The notes beneath the pieces are model-generated. The model was given only the letters and a program-made list of their open reading frames with translations, ran no database searches and was not told the DNA's origin. From CAG-791 sp002392385 (lineage in GTDB: Bacteria > Bacillota > Clostridia > Lachnospirales > Lachnospiraceae): 64,000 bases of DNA. Both the position numbers and the translations under genes were made by a program. The stretch spans positions 1-64,000 of the forward strand of contig CAMOIU010000004.1 in assembly GCA_946616295.1 (NCBI GenBank), given 5' to 3'. Numbering within the stretch: the stretch's first letter is position 1; every line of letters begins with the position of its first letter. Shown one piece after another: positions 25,501 through 32,114 of this stretch.

Positions 25501-27736
25501 AGCCGTATTTGGGATCGATTCCCTTATAAAGAACGAAATTCATCCCATTGTAGACCCTGTCAGGAGTCTGCCCCGGCAGTGCTTCAATGTAATATCTGGC
25601 ATGTTTTTGATCATAATTGGATTCGTTCAAAAGGAATGTGACACTTTCAGCCGGCATAATGTCCAGAAATACAAGCACCTGGTTAAATGTCTGGCTGTAC
25701 CAAGGACTCCAGCGAGCATCCTCGTATCCCGGGATAGGGAACTGGTCCGCGATATTCTGCTCATACCGAGCAGTAATCGTTTTTACTGTTACCCACCCCA
25801 TTCCTTGCTGTCTATAGAACGTCAGCGTGTATTCATTTCTGTCATAATAGACATTGACAACAGAACTGCCCTCCGGCTTGATGGTCACGTTCCGACTGAA
25901 ATCCCGCAGATGGAAGCCGGTATACTGTTTATTCTCACCATTAATACGGGCATAGGCACCGTCGCCTGTTCCTATCTGGGAGACCGTATTGATCGTAGTG
26001 CCTACTGTGCCTTGCAGAGGAATATACTCCTGGAAATCATATCCCGTACCTGCAACATTCTGTTTCCAGATCAGGATAGAGTACTGAGCCGTGTTGTTGG
26101 CCTGCCACTTGGCATAGATCGTTGTTTCTTCCTGAATCTGACCGCCGAAAGTGAACGGATCGGTACCGGCTGCATCCTTGTACCATCCGACGAAGGTATA
26201 GCCCATACGTTTCATCTCCAGCAGGCCTTCGGCAGAGGTGTTCTCTCCGCTCTTGACGAAACGAGGCGCATTGTAGGTAGCATCTTCGCCGTTCTCATCA
26301 AAGATGAGCCAGTGGCCTTGCGGCGCGCTGACGGAGAGTCTGATATCTCCCTTAATGGTAATCGCCGTGCCGTTCTCCAGAACAGTGGTCGGTGTGATGC
26401 CGGCAGGTGTAACGACATTGCTGATGCCGTCAGTGACCATCCACCCTTCATGCACATGGGTGCTGTCCGTCGGGTAGCCCATGGAAACTGTATGCGCAGC
26501 CACATCTCCCTTGGCCTTGACCACGGCATGCTGGCTGCCGAGGCTGGTAGTACCATTGCTGTCTACATAGTCGATCTTGTAGCTGGTGAGGAGCTTGGCA
26601 TAGATGTTGACAGGGTTCATGCCTTCCGTGATGGCCAGGGACGCGAGATAGTCTCTGACCTCGTCGATCGTCTTGGCCTCTGTGTCTACACCATATTCCT
26701 TATTGTCGATGCACCATCCGTAGAAAGCATACCCAGCCGGGATCTCGCCTGCACCGGGATCATAGATGATGGTGTTCAGTTCAGGTCTGGTGTCCTTATT
26801 CTTGACATACATCGTCGCGACAGGCGACTCCGTGTTCGCGCCATAGAAGTTCACCGTCACGCGGGCATAGTCGCCGGCTTCCCCTACAGCCACGACGGCA
26901 TAAATCGAAAATCCCGTTGTATCAAAGGTCACTTCATCAACTTTATTGCCCTTGCCTTCCGCAGAGGCATCCATCAGTTCCGGAGCGTCCTTCTTCTCAT
27001 CGAAGTGGAGGACGTTCACATCTGCCTTATTCTCGACCTCGATGGGCTTGTCATATTTGATGCTGACATTTACAGGGCCTGTGGGCTCCACGTCCCCTTC
27101 TTCCGTGTAGAAGGTGATATCGAAGAAACGCGCGTGCGTGATCGCGACTTCGTTCTCTGTTTCTTTCTGCACCTTCTCGAGCGCCTGGTCATAGTAGGTC
27201 TCGTATTCCTGCGCGCTCTGTTTGATTTCGGACGCCTTCATCTGCACGCCGTCAGGGAAGCCGGCGGAGGCATCGAAAGTAGCGGTGACTGTATAATCAC
27301 TTCCCTTAAAGGTCAGTGTCACAGGCTCATCGCTGGTCTTTTCAGGTTCTTCGGTCTCTGTCTCCGCGGGGACTTCTTCCGCCTGCGCTTCGGTGCCCTC
27401 TGTGGCCTCTTCCGCCGCCTCGCCGGTCTCTTCCTGCGCGGGTTCTGTCACCTCTGTCGCAGGCTCCTCCGCAGGTGTTGTGTCCTCCTCGGGGGCAGGA
27501 TCAGCGGGCGCTTCGGGCTGCGGCTCTGCCGCGGGCTCCTGCGCCTTCTCCTCGGAAACGTCCTCTACGGTCGGTTGGGTCTCTACTTCCTCGGAGGATA
27601 CGCTGACAGTCTCCACCGCGGGCTCCGCAGCCGTGTCCGCGCCGTCCGCTTCCGCTGCGAAGGCGGCAGTGGGCAGCATGGAGATGGTCATGATCGCCGT
27701 GAGTACAAGGGCGAGAATTCTTTTCCTGTTTTTCAT
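22592..27736 (-). CDS. Giant secreted InlB B-repeat (Flg_new) surface protein
   Basis: 1714-aa exported protein. It starts with a signal peptide (MKNRKRILALVLTAIMTISM, cleavage near AFAA at 25-28) and a Pro/Glu/Ala-rich spacer to about residue 135. A globular region follows (about 135-290), then many Listeria-Bacteroides repeats (PF09479 type). These are recognised by G-Y-x-F-x-G-W and T-x-Y-A-K-W ends, for example GYTFVGWYKDAAGTDPFTFG and GYMFAGWYQDKKLTVPADFS. The last 110 residues are Lys/Thr-rich beta-type sequence. There is no LPXTG motif or C-terminal helix, so attachment must be non-covalent or through other partners. Two good promoters precede it. Likely adhesin or matrix protein; its place inside the peptide-modification block is notable. 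Confidence 0.9.
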   Translation of the reverse strand: MKNRKRILALVLTAIMTISMLPTAAFAAEADGADTAAEPAVETVSVSSEEVETQPTVEDVSEEKAQEPAAEPQPEAPADPAPEEDTTPAEEPATEVTEPAQEETGEAAEEATEGTEAQAEEVPAETETEEPEKTSDEPVTLTFKGSDYTVTATFDASAGFPDGVQMKASEIKQSAQEYETYYDQALEKVQKETENEVAITHARFFDITFYTEEGDVEPTGPVNVSIKYDKPIEVENKADVNVLHFDEKKDAPELMDASAEGKGNKVDEVTFDTTGFSIYAVVAVGEAGDYARVTVNFYGANTESPVATMYVKNKDTRPELNTIIYDPGAGEIPAGYAFYGWCIDNKEYGVDTEAKTIDEVRDYLASLAITEGMNPVNIYAKLLTSYKIDYVDSNGTTSLGSQHAVVKAKGDVAAHTVSMGYPTDSTHVHEGWMVTDGISNVVTPAGITPTTVLENGTAITIKGDIRLSVSAPQGHWLIFDENGEDATYNAPRFVKSGENTSAEGLLEMKRMGYTFVGWYKDAAGTDPFTFGGQIQEETTIYAKWQANNTAQYSILIWKQNVAGTGYDFQEYIPLQGTVGTTINTVSQIGTGDGAYARINGENKQYTGFHLRDFSRNVTIKPEGSSVVNVYYDRNEYTLTFYRQQGMGWVTVKTITARYEQNIADQFPIPGYEDARWSPWYSQTFNQVLVFLDIMPAESVTFLLNESNYDQKHARYYIEALPGQTPDRVYNGMNFVLYKGIDPKYGFFTEAEDYISLVGFTKGGTDYPPEGYGNYNATTGEYSNKRNTVWNNSNVNYLLCYYTRDEYPITYMDGVYVDANNNPLHYRNEVRLDTTAKIPYNQDISSYNKGGEDAYTPTTYHDGFVFEGWCIDEACTQPYTFDKMTQGGITVYAKWRQIQYRVFLHPNAGRDTTLTWGSDNQATNFRVSYGSKISTPTGKRTGYDFYGWYLDEALSNGFPSSMMLNETTVTTPYNKTTDFTDPMNKWGDGATYNSDINGWDDDGDSSTPGKDRFWVTKRFDLYARWSKTTEGADGIGVLYDPNGGANEPHDTTLYIDNSNAVAGAASTPPTGKVFSHWVVQKWNGSAFEDTDKTVLPGEIFAVLVDNAQIKDEDGHVVTIDDIEKGKTYSYTVHVRAEYATPEEEKPTRIKWFKNDGSGTAYREDTGIKINEAVDVYGLKAGETIPERKGYTFLGWTKATEDNSGSTNKTELFITYNAETRKYDYEQVAADEVAPLEALYAVWEKIPGYYVYYSSQGVIKWYPMPDGTVNLTAQKTLEEQETVPGITKGYLYGGYYESDENGTKGKACTASGKTLEPHNGDYFYLKEVDYNYLKPMAYVVYNRNHNGLIMDLYGIVNVDADSAGKTDYQRCGVIINPDASGAGDDQYTEDPALQYSVEKSGVTVEVINGESMGTEGAALGAFQITDYVKAKATVQIRGYWVTQDNIKVTGFRDRMIRFDDTDSRYAQYSPNVCFTGWIGHDPVDDIYDATDLEPNTKTGLKTIGTKAEFVNRLLAATAMSVRSKAMLFAPSDNLSYTITKVYSNSTDTQTVEEGDQTGKITYKAKSGYMFAGWYQDKKLTVPADFSKITGDMTVYAKYVSKKDVKVSFARKKNKTGNVVFNVKVSIKNTNKFAEVGVNINNDGNTSSASLKTKSKTNTGTKKKPKYTYKFQGTATVKKLAKKDTFKVNVYWVTPDGTKVTGETRTCKYKNNSVTVR

Positions 27737-27791
27737 GGATTCTCCTTCATTATTTGCTTCTAAAAAATACCTGGTGTAACTTGGTGCTGCT

Positions 27792-27803
27792 TTATGTACT
27801 CAT
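27792..27803 (-). other. Minimal upstream ORF (Met-Ser-Thr-stop) with strong RBS
   Basis: In the leader of the surface-protein gene, AGGAGGAGAT is followed at once by ATG AGT ACA TAA. This gives a three-codon ORF with a near-perfect ribosome site, about 55 bases upstream of the true gene start. It follows a small GTCCC/GGGAC hairpin. Such minimal ORFs can hold ribosomes and stabilise or attenuate the transcript. This is an observation with no functional proof; chance is possible. Confidence 0.35.
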
Positions 27804-27874
27804 ATCTCCTCCTCGTCCCGTCGGGACAGGCAATATGCTATCATGGTACAAAGATCTCACGCGATATAGCAATT

Positions 27875-27903
27875 TGATAAAACAAATTGTTACTGTGTGT
27901 CAA
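27875..27903 (-). promoter_or_regulatory. Sigma-A-like promoter P2 for surface protein gene
   Basis: Minus-strand TTGACA (27898-27903) with a TTATCA/TATCAAA -10 region 17-18 bases downstream (27875-27880). The -35 is a perfect consensus; the -10 is weaker. It lies about 140 bases before the start codon. Confidence 0.5.
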
Positions 27904-27954
27904 CGCGACTGTATCATTTATGTAATTAAAACTACACATTTGCTCACCATTAAG

Positions 27955-27982
27955 AATATATGCTTACGGCCTTTCGTGTCAA
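27955..27982 (-). promoter_or_regulatory. Sigma-A promoter P1 for surface protein gene
   Basis: Minus-strand TTGACA (27977-27982), 16-base spacer, TATATT (27955-27960). The -35 overlaps the stop codon of the PqqD-like gene, so the promoter begins exactly where the upstream operon segment ends. It is the best promoter in the window by eye. Confidence 0.7.
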
Positions 27983-28287
27983 GGCGATTTCTGTGCTATT
28001 TTCTGTCCATTTATGTCAGGGTCCGACTCCGCCATCCCCTGCTCCGCCAGGGCTTCCATGAACCTTGCAACGGCAGGCCCGGCGGTTTCCGCGTCTACCT
28101 CGAAGGCCCCGGTCATCCGGGCGGCGATCTCCGATCCGGACAATCCCTCCTGCATAGCCTCCCAGATCCAGGCGCCTGTCTCCGACAGCTGCAGGGGCTC
28201 CGCATGCCTCTCCAGGGCGGCGCCGGTGGGGATCAGATAGTGCTGTCCCGCGATCCTTCTGTATTTATAGTCCTGATTGATCCTCAT
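27979..28287 (-). CDS. Second PqqD-like RRE protein
   Basis: 102-aa PqqD-family protein, a second stand-alone RiPP recognition element in this locus. Diagnostic parts are YRRIAGQHYLIPTG (strands, about residues 9-22), the QLSETGAWIWEAMQEGLSG turn and helix (about 33-51), and the helical end FMEALAEQGM. The gene overlaps the upstream GT/nucleotidyltransferase fusion by four bases (ATGA), so the two are coupled. It is much more GC-rich than the other PqqD-like gene (21173-21451) and clearly divergent from it, so each probably serves a different modifying enzyme: this one the nucleotidyltransferase fusion, the other the HprK-like kinase. That pairing is an inference from gene order. Confidence 0.83.
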   Translation of the reverse strand: MRINQDYKYRRIAGQHYLIPTGAALERHAEPLQLSETGAWIWEAMQEGLSGSEIAARMTGAFEVDAETAGPAVARFMEALAEQGMAESDPDINGQKIAQKSP

Positions 28288-30695
28288 CCGTCCTTCTCCG
28301 CCCGGAAAACCTCATATTTCCTGAGCAGCTGCATCCGCTGTGTCCCGATCCGGATGCTGCGGAGAGGGGATATCCCCTTGCCGACTCTGCCCATATATTG
28401 GAAGATACGCGCTGCCCAGCCTGCGGGCACCAGGAGCCGGCTGCGGCTGACCCAGGGATAGTTGATCTCCATGACTTCCCGGGAGGGGAAGAGGGTCCGC
28501 AGGAGATTGTGGGCCGCGTGGTGTCCGGCGCCGTTGGCGAAGGTAATGGAGCCGCTGTGCAGCCGGTCCTCTGTGCTATGCCCGAACACACCGCCCTCCA
28601 GGGCGTCCCTGACCAGGTCACGACTGTCCGCAGGCGTCCAGCCGTCCGGTATCGGCATGTCGAAATATCTGTGCCCGGCATCCAGTACCGCGGCTGTAAA
28701 GCGTCCGCCGCCCAGAGGTGTGATCACTTCCCGCACCCTGCCCCAGTCCACCGCATATTTCCTGTCCCACTGCACGACATCGCAGATCTGCCGGATGCCG
28801 ACGCCCGAGAGAGTGAAATGCTTCATGGCATGCAGGAGGAGATAGATCATGTGGTCCGTCGGTTCCGGCGTCCGGATCCTGGTTCCTTCGATCTCCAGAT
28901 ACCCTGCCCGGCTCATGATCTCCGCCGTGAGGGCATTCATCTGTTTCCAGAGGCTGTTCTCCTGGGGGAAGAGTTCCCAATGACCCTCTATCCGCAGTCC
29001 GTCCTTAGTGTACAGGGTCTCATGCTCACTGTGGAAATTGGGAGCAGAACCCTTGAATCCGAGCCGGAGCAGGTTCTCGTGGAGGCGCATATAATCGGAC
29101 CGCTCCACGTAAATGTCCTCATCCGAGGAGACCCGCCAGTCAGGCAGCCCGTAGCTGTCCCTGCAGACGATCCCCTTGATCACCAGGGGTTCGATCCCGC
29201 AGGCGGCCAGCCCCCTGTACATGGACAGAAAAGCCTCTGTGTCCTGTACCTGCCTGCTGATCCAGGCGAGAGAAGCGGACCTGTAGGCTGCTTCCGTTTC
29301 TTCCGGCAGGAAGCGGTAGACAGCCTCGAAGACGAGCGGCAGCAGCGACTGTTCCACAGACATCTCCATCACCGTCTGCCAGCCGGCCGGAGAGAGTCCC
29401 GGGTCTTCCATGGTCCGGCCTTCCAGACCGGCCGCAACAGCCCGAAGCAGGACTCCGTCCAGGGGTGCGGTCCCACCCACCGCGGCCGCGTACTGGCCCA
29501 GGATCGACCTTCTCTCCTTCTGCAGCTCTTCCTTCTGATAGGCCCGGGCTGCTTCGAAATTCCGCCCGGCCATGACCAGCATTCTCTCTGGCGTCAGACT
29601 CTCCAGCGCTTCCGCGATCGCTTCCGTCCTGCCGCATCTGTGGATGCAGGAAGGGTCCAGCAGCTCCGGATTGCCGCCGATATCCGATGCCAGGCACGGC
29701 AGTGCGCGGCTCATGGCCTCCACGAGCGCTCTGGACAGCCCCTCCTGTTCACTGGGCTGGATATAGACATCCAGTGTATCCAGCCAGCCATAGATCTCTT
29801 CGTGGGGCATGGCTCCCTCGAAGACAATGAGGTCTTCGATCCCGAGTTCCTCCGCCAGCCTGCGCAGGACGGTGTCGTCGCCGCCTCCCGCCAGGTGATA
29901 TTCGAACCGGCAGATCCCTCTCTCCTTCAGGGCGGCGAGGGCCCGGAAGACGAACCGCTGTCCCTTATAAGCCACCTCAACGCTGCCGGCGGTACCGAGC
30001 CGGAGGCGCCGGACCTCGCTGCCGGACGAGGCGGCATTCCCGCCCCGGTTTCCCTCCAGGGCGCGAATCCTTGCCAGTCTCTGCTCCAGTGTCTCTTCCT
30101 TGAGAGGGAGGAGCTCCACATCCGAAATGGCCCTGCTCACGCCCATGGTGGGATAGCGGCCCTGCAGGAAATGTCTGGTGACATAAATGGCATAGTCCGC
30201 GTGCCGCATGCTGTACCGCATCTGCGCGGCTGCAGCGGGTGCCAGCGCCCGTCCCCGCAGACTGTGGTGGGTCAGACTGTCCCAGGGACAGCCCACTGCC
30301 TCCGCCAGATAGGGGATCCCCTTCTTCACACAGATCCTGGCCGCGTAATAGCTGTAGACCGAGTACATCCGAAGGATCACGGCCCTGCCCGCCCGGATCT
30401 GCCCGTCCAGGATGCGGACGATCTGCCTGCGGCGGCGGGGATCTATAAAGGCCTGCGCCGAGGCTGTCGTGTCCGGAAGATAGCAGACGTCAATTCTGGG
30501 ATCGGTGATCGGATTCATGCGGCGCAGGGCCTCTGTGTCGCCGGGGTCGATCGATGCCTGCCTCACCAGGAGGGTCAGATGCTCGAAGTGTTCCAGGTAG
30601 CGGTCGAAGATCTCCCGGGAGAAAGCCGTGCCGATATAATACCGGCCGTCCCTGTCCTCGGCCACCTTGTCCCCGTAAACGAAAATCGCATCCAT
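28284..30695 (-). CDS. GT4 glycosyltransferase fused to a PF14907-type nucleotidyltransferase
   Basis: 803-aa two-domain protein. Residues 1 to about 400 form a GT-B glycosyltransferase: RLRLGTAGSVEVAYKGQRFV begins the donor half, and VYIQPSEQEGLSRALVEAM (about 325) has the E-x7-E region. Residues about 420-790 match the uncharacterised nucleotidyltransferase family NTP_transf_5: GIEPLVIKGIVCRDSYGLPD, then RVSSDEDIYVE with the acidic metal pair, then a long helical part with MIYLLLHAMKHF. The latter family accompanies HprK-like kinases and PqqD proteins in lasso clusters, where it has been implicated in adding sugar to phosphorylated peptides. The fusion points to coupled sugar transfer. Coupled to the PqqD gene downstream. 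Confidence 0.82.
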   Translation of the reverse strand: MDAIFVYGDKVAEDRDGRYYIGTAFSREIFDRYLEHFEHLTLLVRQASIDPGDTEALRRMNPITDPRIDVCYLPDTTASAQAFIDPRRRRQIVRILDGQIRAGRAVILRMYSVYSYYAARICVKKGIPYLAEAVGCPWDSLTHHSLRGRALAPAAAAQMRYSMRHADYAIYVTRHFLQGRYPTMGVSRAISDVELLPLKEETLEQRLARIRALEGNRGGNAASSGSEVRRLRLGTAGSVEVAYKGQRFVFRALAALKERGICRFEYHLAGGGDDTVLRRLAEELGIEDLIVFEGAMPHEEIYGWLDTLDVYIQPSEQEGLSRALVEAMSRALPCLASDIGGNPELLDPSCIHRCGRTEAIAEALESLTPERMLVMAGRNFEAARAYQKEELQKERRSILGQYAAAVGGTAPLDGVLLRAVAAGLEGRTMEDPGLSPAGWQTVMEMSVEQSLLPLVFEAVYRFLPEETEAAYRSASLAWISRQVQDTEAFLSMYRGLAACGIEPLVIKGIVCRDSYGLPDWRVSSDEDIYVERSDYMRLHENLLRLGFKGSAPNFHSEHETLYTKDGLRIEGHWELFPQENSLWKQMNALTAEIMSRAGYLEIEGTRIRTPEPTDHMIYLLLHAMKHFTLSGVGIRQICDVVQWDRKYAVDWGRVREVITPLGGGRFTAAVLDAGHRYFDMPIPDGWTPADSRDLVRDALEGGVFGHSTEDRLHSGSITFANGAGHHAAHNLLRTLFPSREVMEINYPWVSRSRLLVPAGWAARIFQYMGRVGKGISPLRSIRIGTQRMQLLRKYEVFRAEKDG

Positions 30696-30730
30696 GTAAA
30701 ACTGTCCTTGTCCGATGTCTGTCCCGACTG

Positions 30731-31810
30731 TCAGGCGAAGAGCCTGTCCAGTGTTGCCTCCACCACCTTGTTCTTGTCAAAAATCTCTTCCATCCGTCTG
30801 CGGCCGGCTATGCCCATCTTTATGCGCTCTTCCCGCGGGAGGAGGATCATGCGCCGCATGCAGTCACAGAGGCTGTCCGTGTCCTTGCAGACACACAGGA
30901 ATCCCGTCTCGCCCTCCGCCACGGCCTCCCGGCAGCCAGGGATATCGCTGGTGATCACCGGCCTTCCCGATGCCGCGCTCTCCAGGTTGGTATTGGCCAT
31001 TCCTTCGTGCCAGGAAGGCAGGACATAGGCGTCCGCCGCGGCAATGTAGGGGCGCACATCCTTCTGCAGACCGTGATACTCAAGCCAGCCCTCTTCGCTG
31101 CCCCGCTCTGCCTCGTCCCGGTAGTCGTCCTCCCACCAGCCGACAACATGCAGCATACAGGGATACCCGGTCCTGTTCAGCCTCCGGACCGCCTCGAAGA
31201 GCTCGTCCACGCCCTTCTCGCGCATGACCCGTCCGATGAAAAGGAAGGAGAAGGTCTCATTCTCCGGATACTCCGCATAGGGGAAGTCCTTCAGGTTGAC
31301 GCCCGCGCCGCTGAGGACACAGATCCTGTCCGCCGCCGCGATCCTCCTCTCCACCAGCACATCCCGAATGGACGTATTCTCCGTGAAGACCACCCCGGCC
31401 CCGCGCAGGGCCAGACGATACATCTCCGTCACCACCGCCAGCAGAGGCCCTTTTCTCTCGAAAACCGTCCCCAGGCCGGTGATATTGGCCGCGTAGGGAA
31501 TTCCCCGCCGCATGCAGGCCATACCGCCGTAGATATTGGGCTTGATGGTATAGGTGATCACCCGGTCTGGCCTGACCTCGTCCAGGATCTTCCCGTACCG
31601 CCGCAGAAGCTTCAGGTCCGTGACCGGATTGACGCCCCGCCGGTCCACCGGCGTGTCGATCATCACACAGCCCGCCTCTATCAGCGGCTCGACCAGATCT
31701 CCGTAAGGAAGAGAGATATATACCTCATGCTCCTTAAGAAGCTCCTCGATCAGTTCCTTCCGGAACCTGTACAGGCCCAGATCATTATTGGCAAGGATCA
31801 GTATCCTCAT
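30731..31810 (-). CDS. GT4-type glycosyltransferase (PglA-like)
   Basis: 359-aa GT-B glycosyltransferase. The N-terminus MRILILANNDLGLYRFRKEL and the ITYTIKPNIYGGMACMRRGI segment (about residues 85-104) are typical of the PglA/CapM clade that transfers N-acetylhexosamines to lipid-linked sugars. The C-terminal domain has FLFIGRVMREKGVDEL (about 189-204) and YVLPSWHEGMANTNLESAA (about 257-275), with the usual SWHEG donor motif. It is the first gene of the minus-strand locus after the 31.8-32.1 kb gap and has a good promoter about 90 bases upstream. The initiating phosphoglycosyltransferase is not present in the window. Confidence 0.88.
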   Translation of the reverse strand: MRILILANNDLGLYRFRKELIEELLKEHEVYISLPYGDLVEPLIEAGCVMIDTPVDRRGVNPVTDLKLLRRYGKILDEVRPDRVITYTIKPNIYGGMACMRRGIPYAANITGLGTVFERKGPLLAVVTEMYRLALRGAGVVFTENTSIRDVLVERRIAAADRICVLSGAGVNLKDFPYAEYPENETFSFLFIGRVMREKGVDELFEAVRRLNRTGYPCMLHVVGWWEDDYRDEAERGSEEGWLEYHGLQKDVRPYIAAADAYVLPSWHEGMANTNLESAASGRPVITSDIPGCREAVAEGETGFLCVCKDTDSLCDCMRRMILLPREERIKMGIAGRRRMEEIFDKNKVVEATLDRLFA

Positions 31811-31896
31811 CGCACTCCCTCAGACCGTCCCAGATATCCATACCCATAGGTCCTTCCGCAGTCTGTTTTAATGATTGAACATAGTTTATCAATATA

Positions 31897-31924
31897 ATTC
31901 TACCATATTATGTAGTTTTTACAA
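31897..31924 (-). promoter_or_regulatory. Sigma-A-like promoter of the capsule/RiPP locus
   Basis: Minus-strand TTGTAA (31919-31924), 16-base spacer, TAGAAT (31897-31902), in a short AT-rich patch upstream of the first glycosyltransferase gene. It is a plausible main promoter for the locus running to position 93. Confidence 0.5.
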
Positions 31925-32026
31925 TATGCCTTCGCATCCTGGGGCGGCGTCTTAATGACCTTCTTCTCCTTCCTGATGCATATTATCGCGGAGACCAATG
32001 TGGAGAATGCGGCGAAGATCAAATAG
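31916..32026 (+). pseudogene. Possible 3' remnant of a membrane protein gene
   Basis: A 36-codon open stretch on the plus strand between two in-frame stops, without a start codon or ribosome site. It reads like the end of a membrane protein: ASWGGVLMTFFSFLMHIIAE, then TNVENAAKIK and stop. It lies in the 287-base gap between the capsule locus and mfd, both on the opposite strand. It may mark the junction where the locus was inserted. The reading is short, so chance cannot be excluded. Confidence 0.3.
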
Positions 32027-32086
32027 GGGAGTATGGGGCGCCGTGACGTTGCTTAAACGTTCCGTTCTGTGAAGATATACAGCAAA

Positions 32087-32114
32087 CCCTCCGTGGCTCA
32101 GGCGCCGCGGAGGG
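32087..32114 (-). terminator. Hairpin overlapping the mfd stop codon
   Basis: Minus-strand CCCTCCG and CGGAGGG form a perfect seven-base-pair stem around a loop that contains the mfd stop codon; TTTGCTGT follows. The T-run is weak, so this is a probable but not strong intrinsic terminator. Confidence 0.5.

Larger units (their letters stand above)
27737..27978 (-). promoter_or_regulatory. Leader region of the giant surface protein gene
   Basis: AT-rich 242-base leader between the PqqD-like gene and the surface-protein gene. Read on the minus strand it holds two sigma-A-like promoters (listed separately), a short GTCCC-GTC-GGGAC hairpin near 27815-27830, a strong AGGAGGAG site with a three-codon ORF (27792-27803), and a final AAGGAG site before the gene. 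The internal promoters suggest that the surface-protein gene and everything downstream can be transcribed independently of the glycosyltransferase genes upstream. Confidence 0.55.

Noticed and set aside
24341..27763. Very long plus-strand open frame opposite the surface-protein gene (also long ones opposite mfd and the GT fusion)
   Set aside because: Opposite-strand frames stay open because of GC-rich codon bias; they lack ribosome sites and protein-like motifs, while the minus frames carry clear domains.
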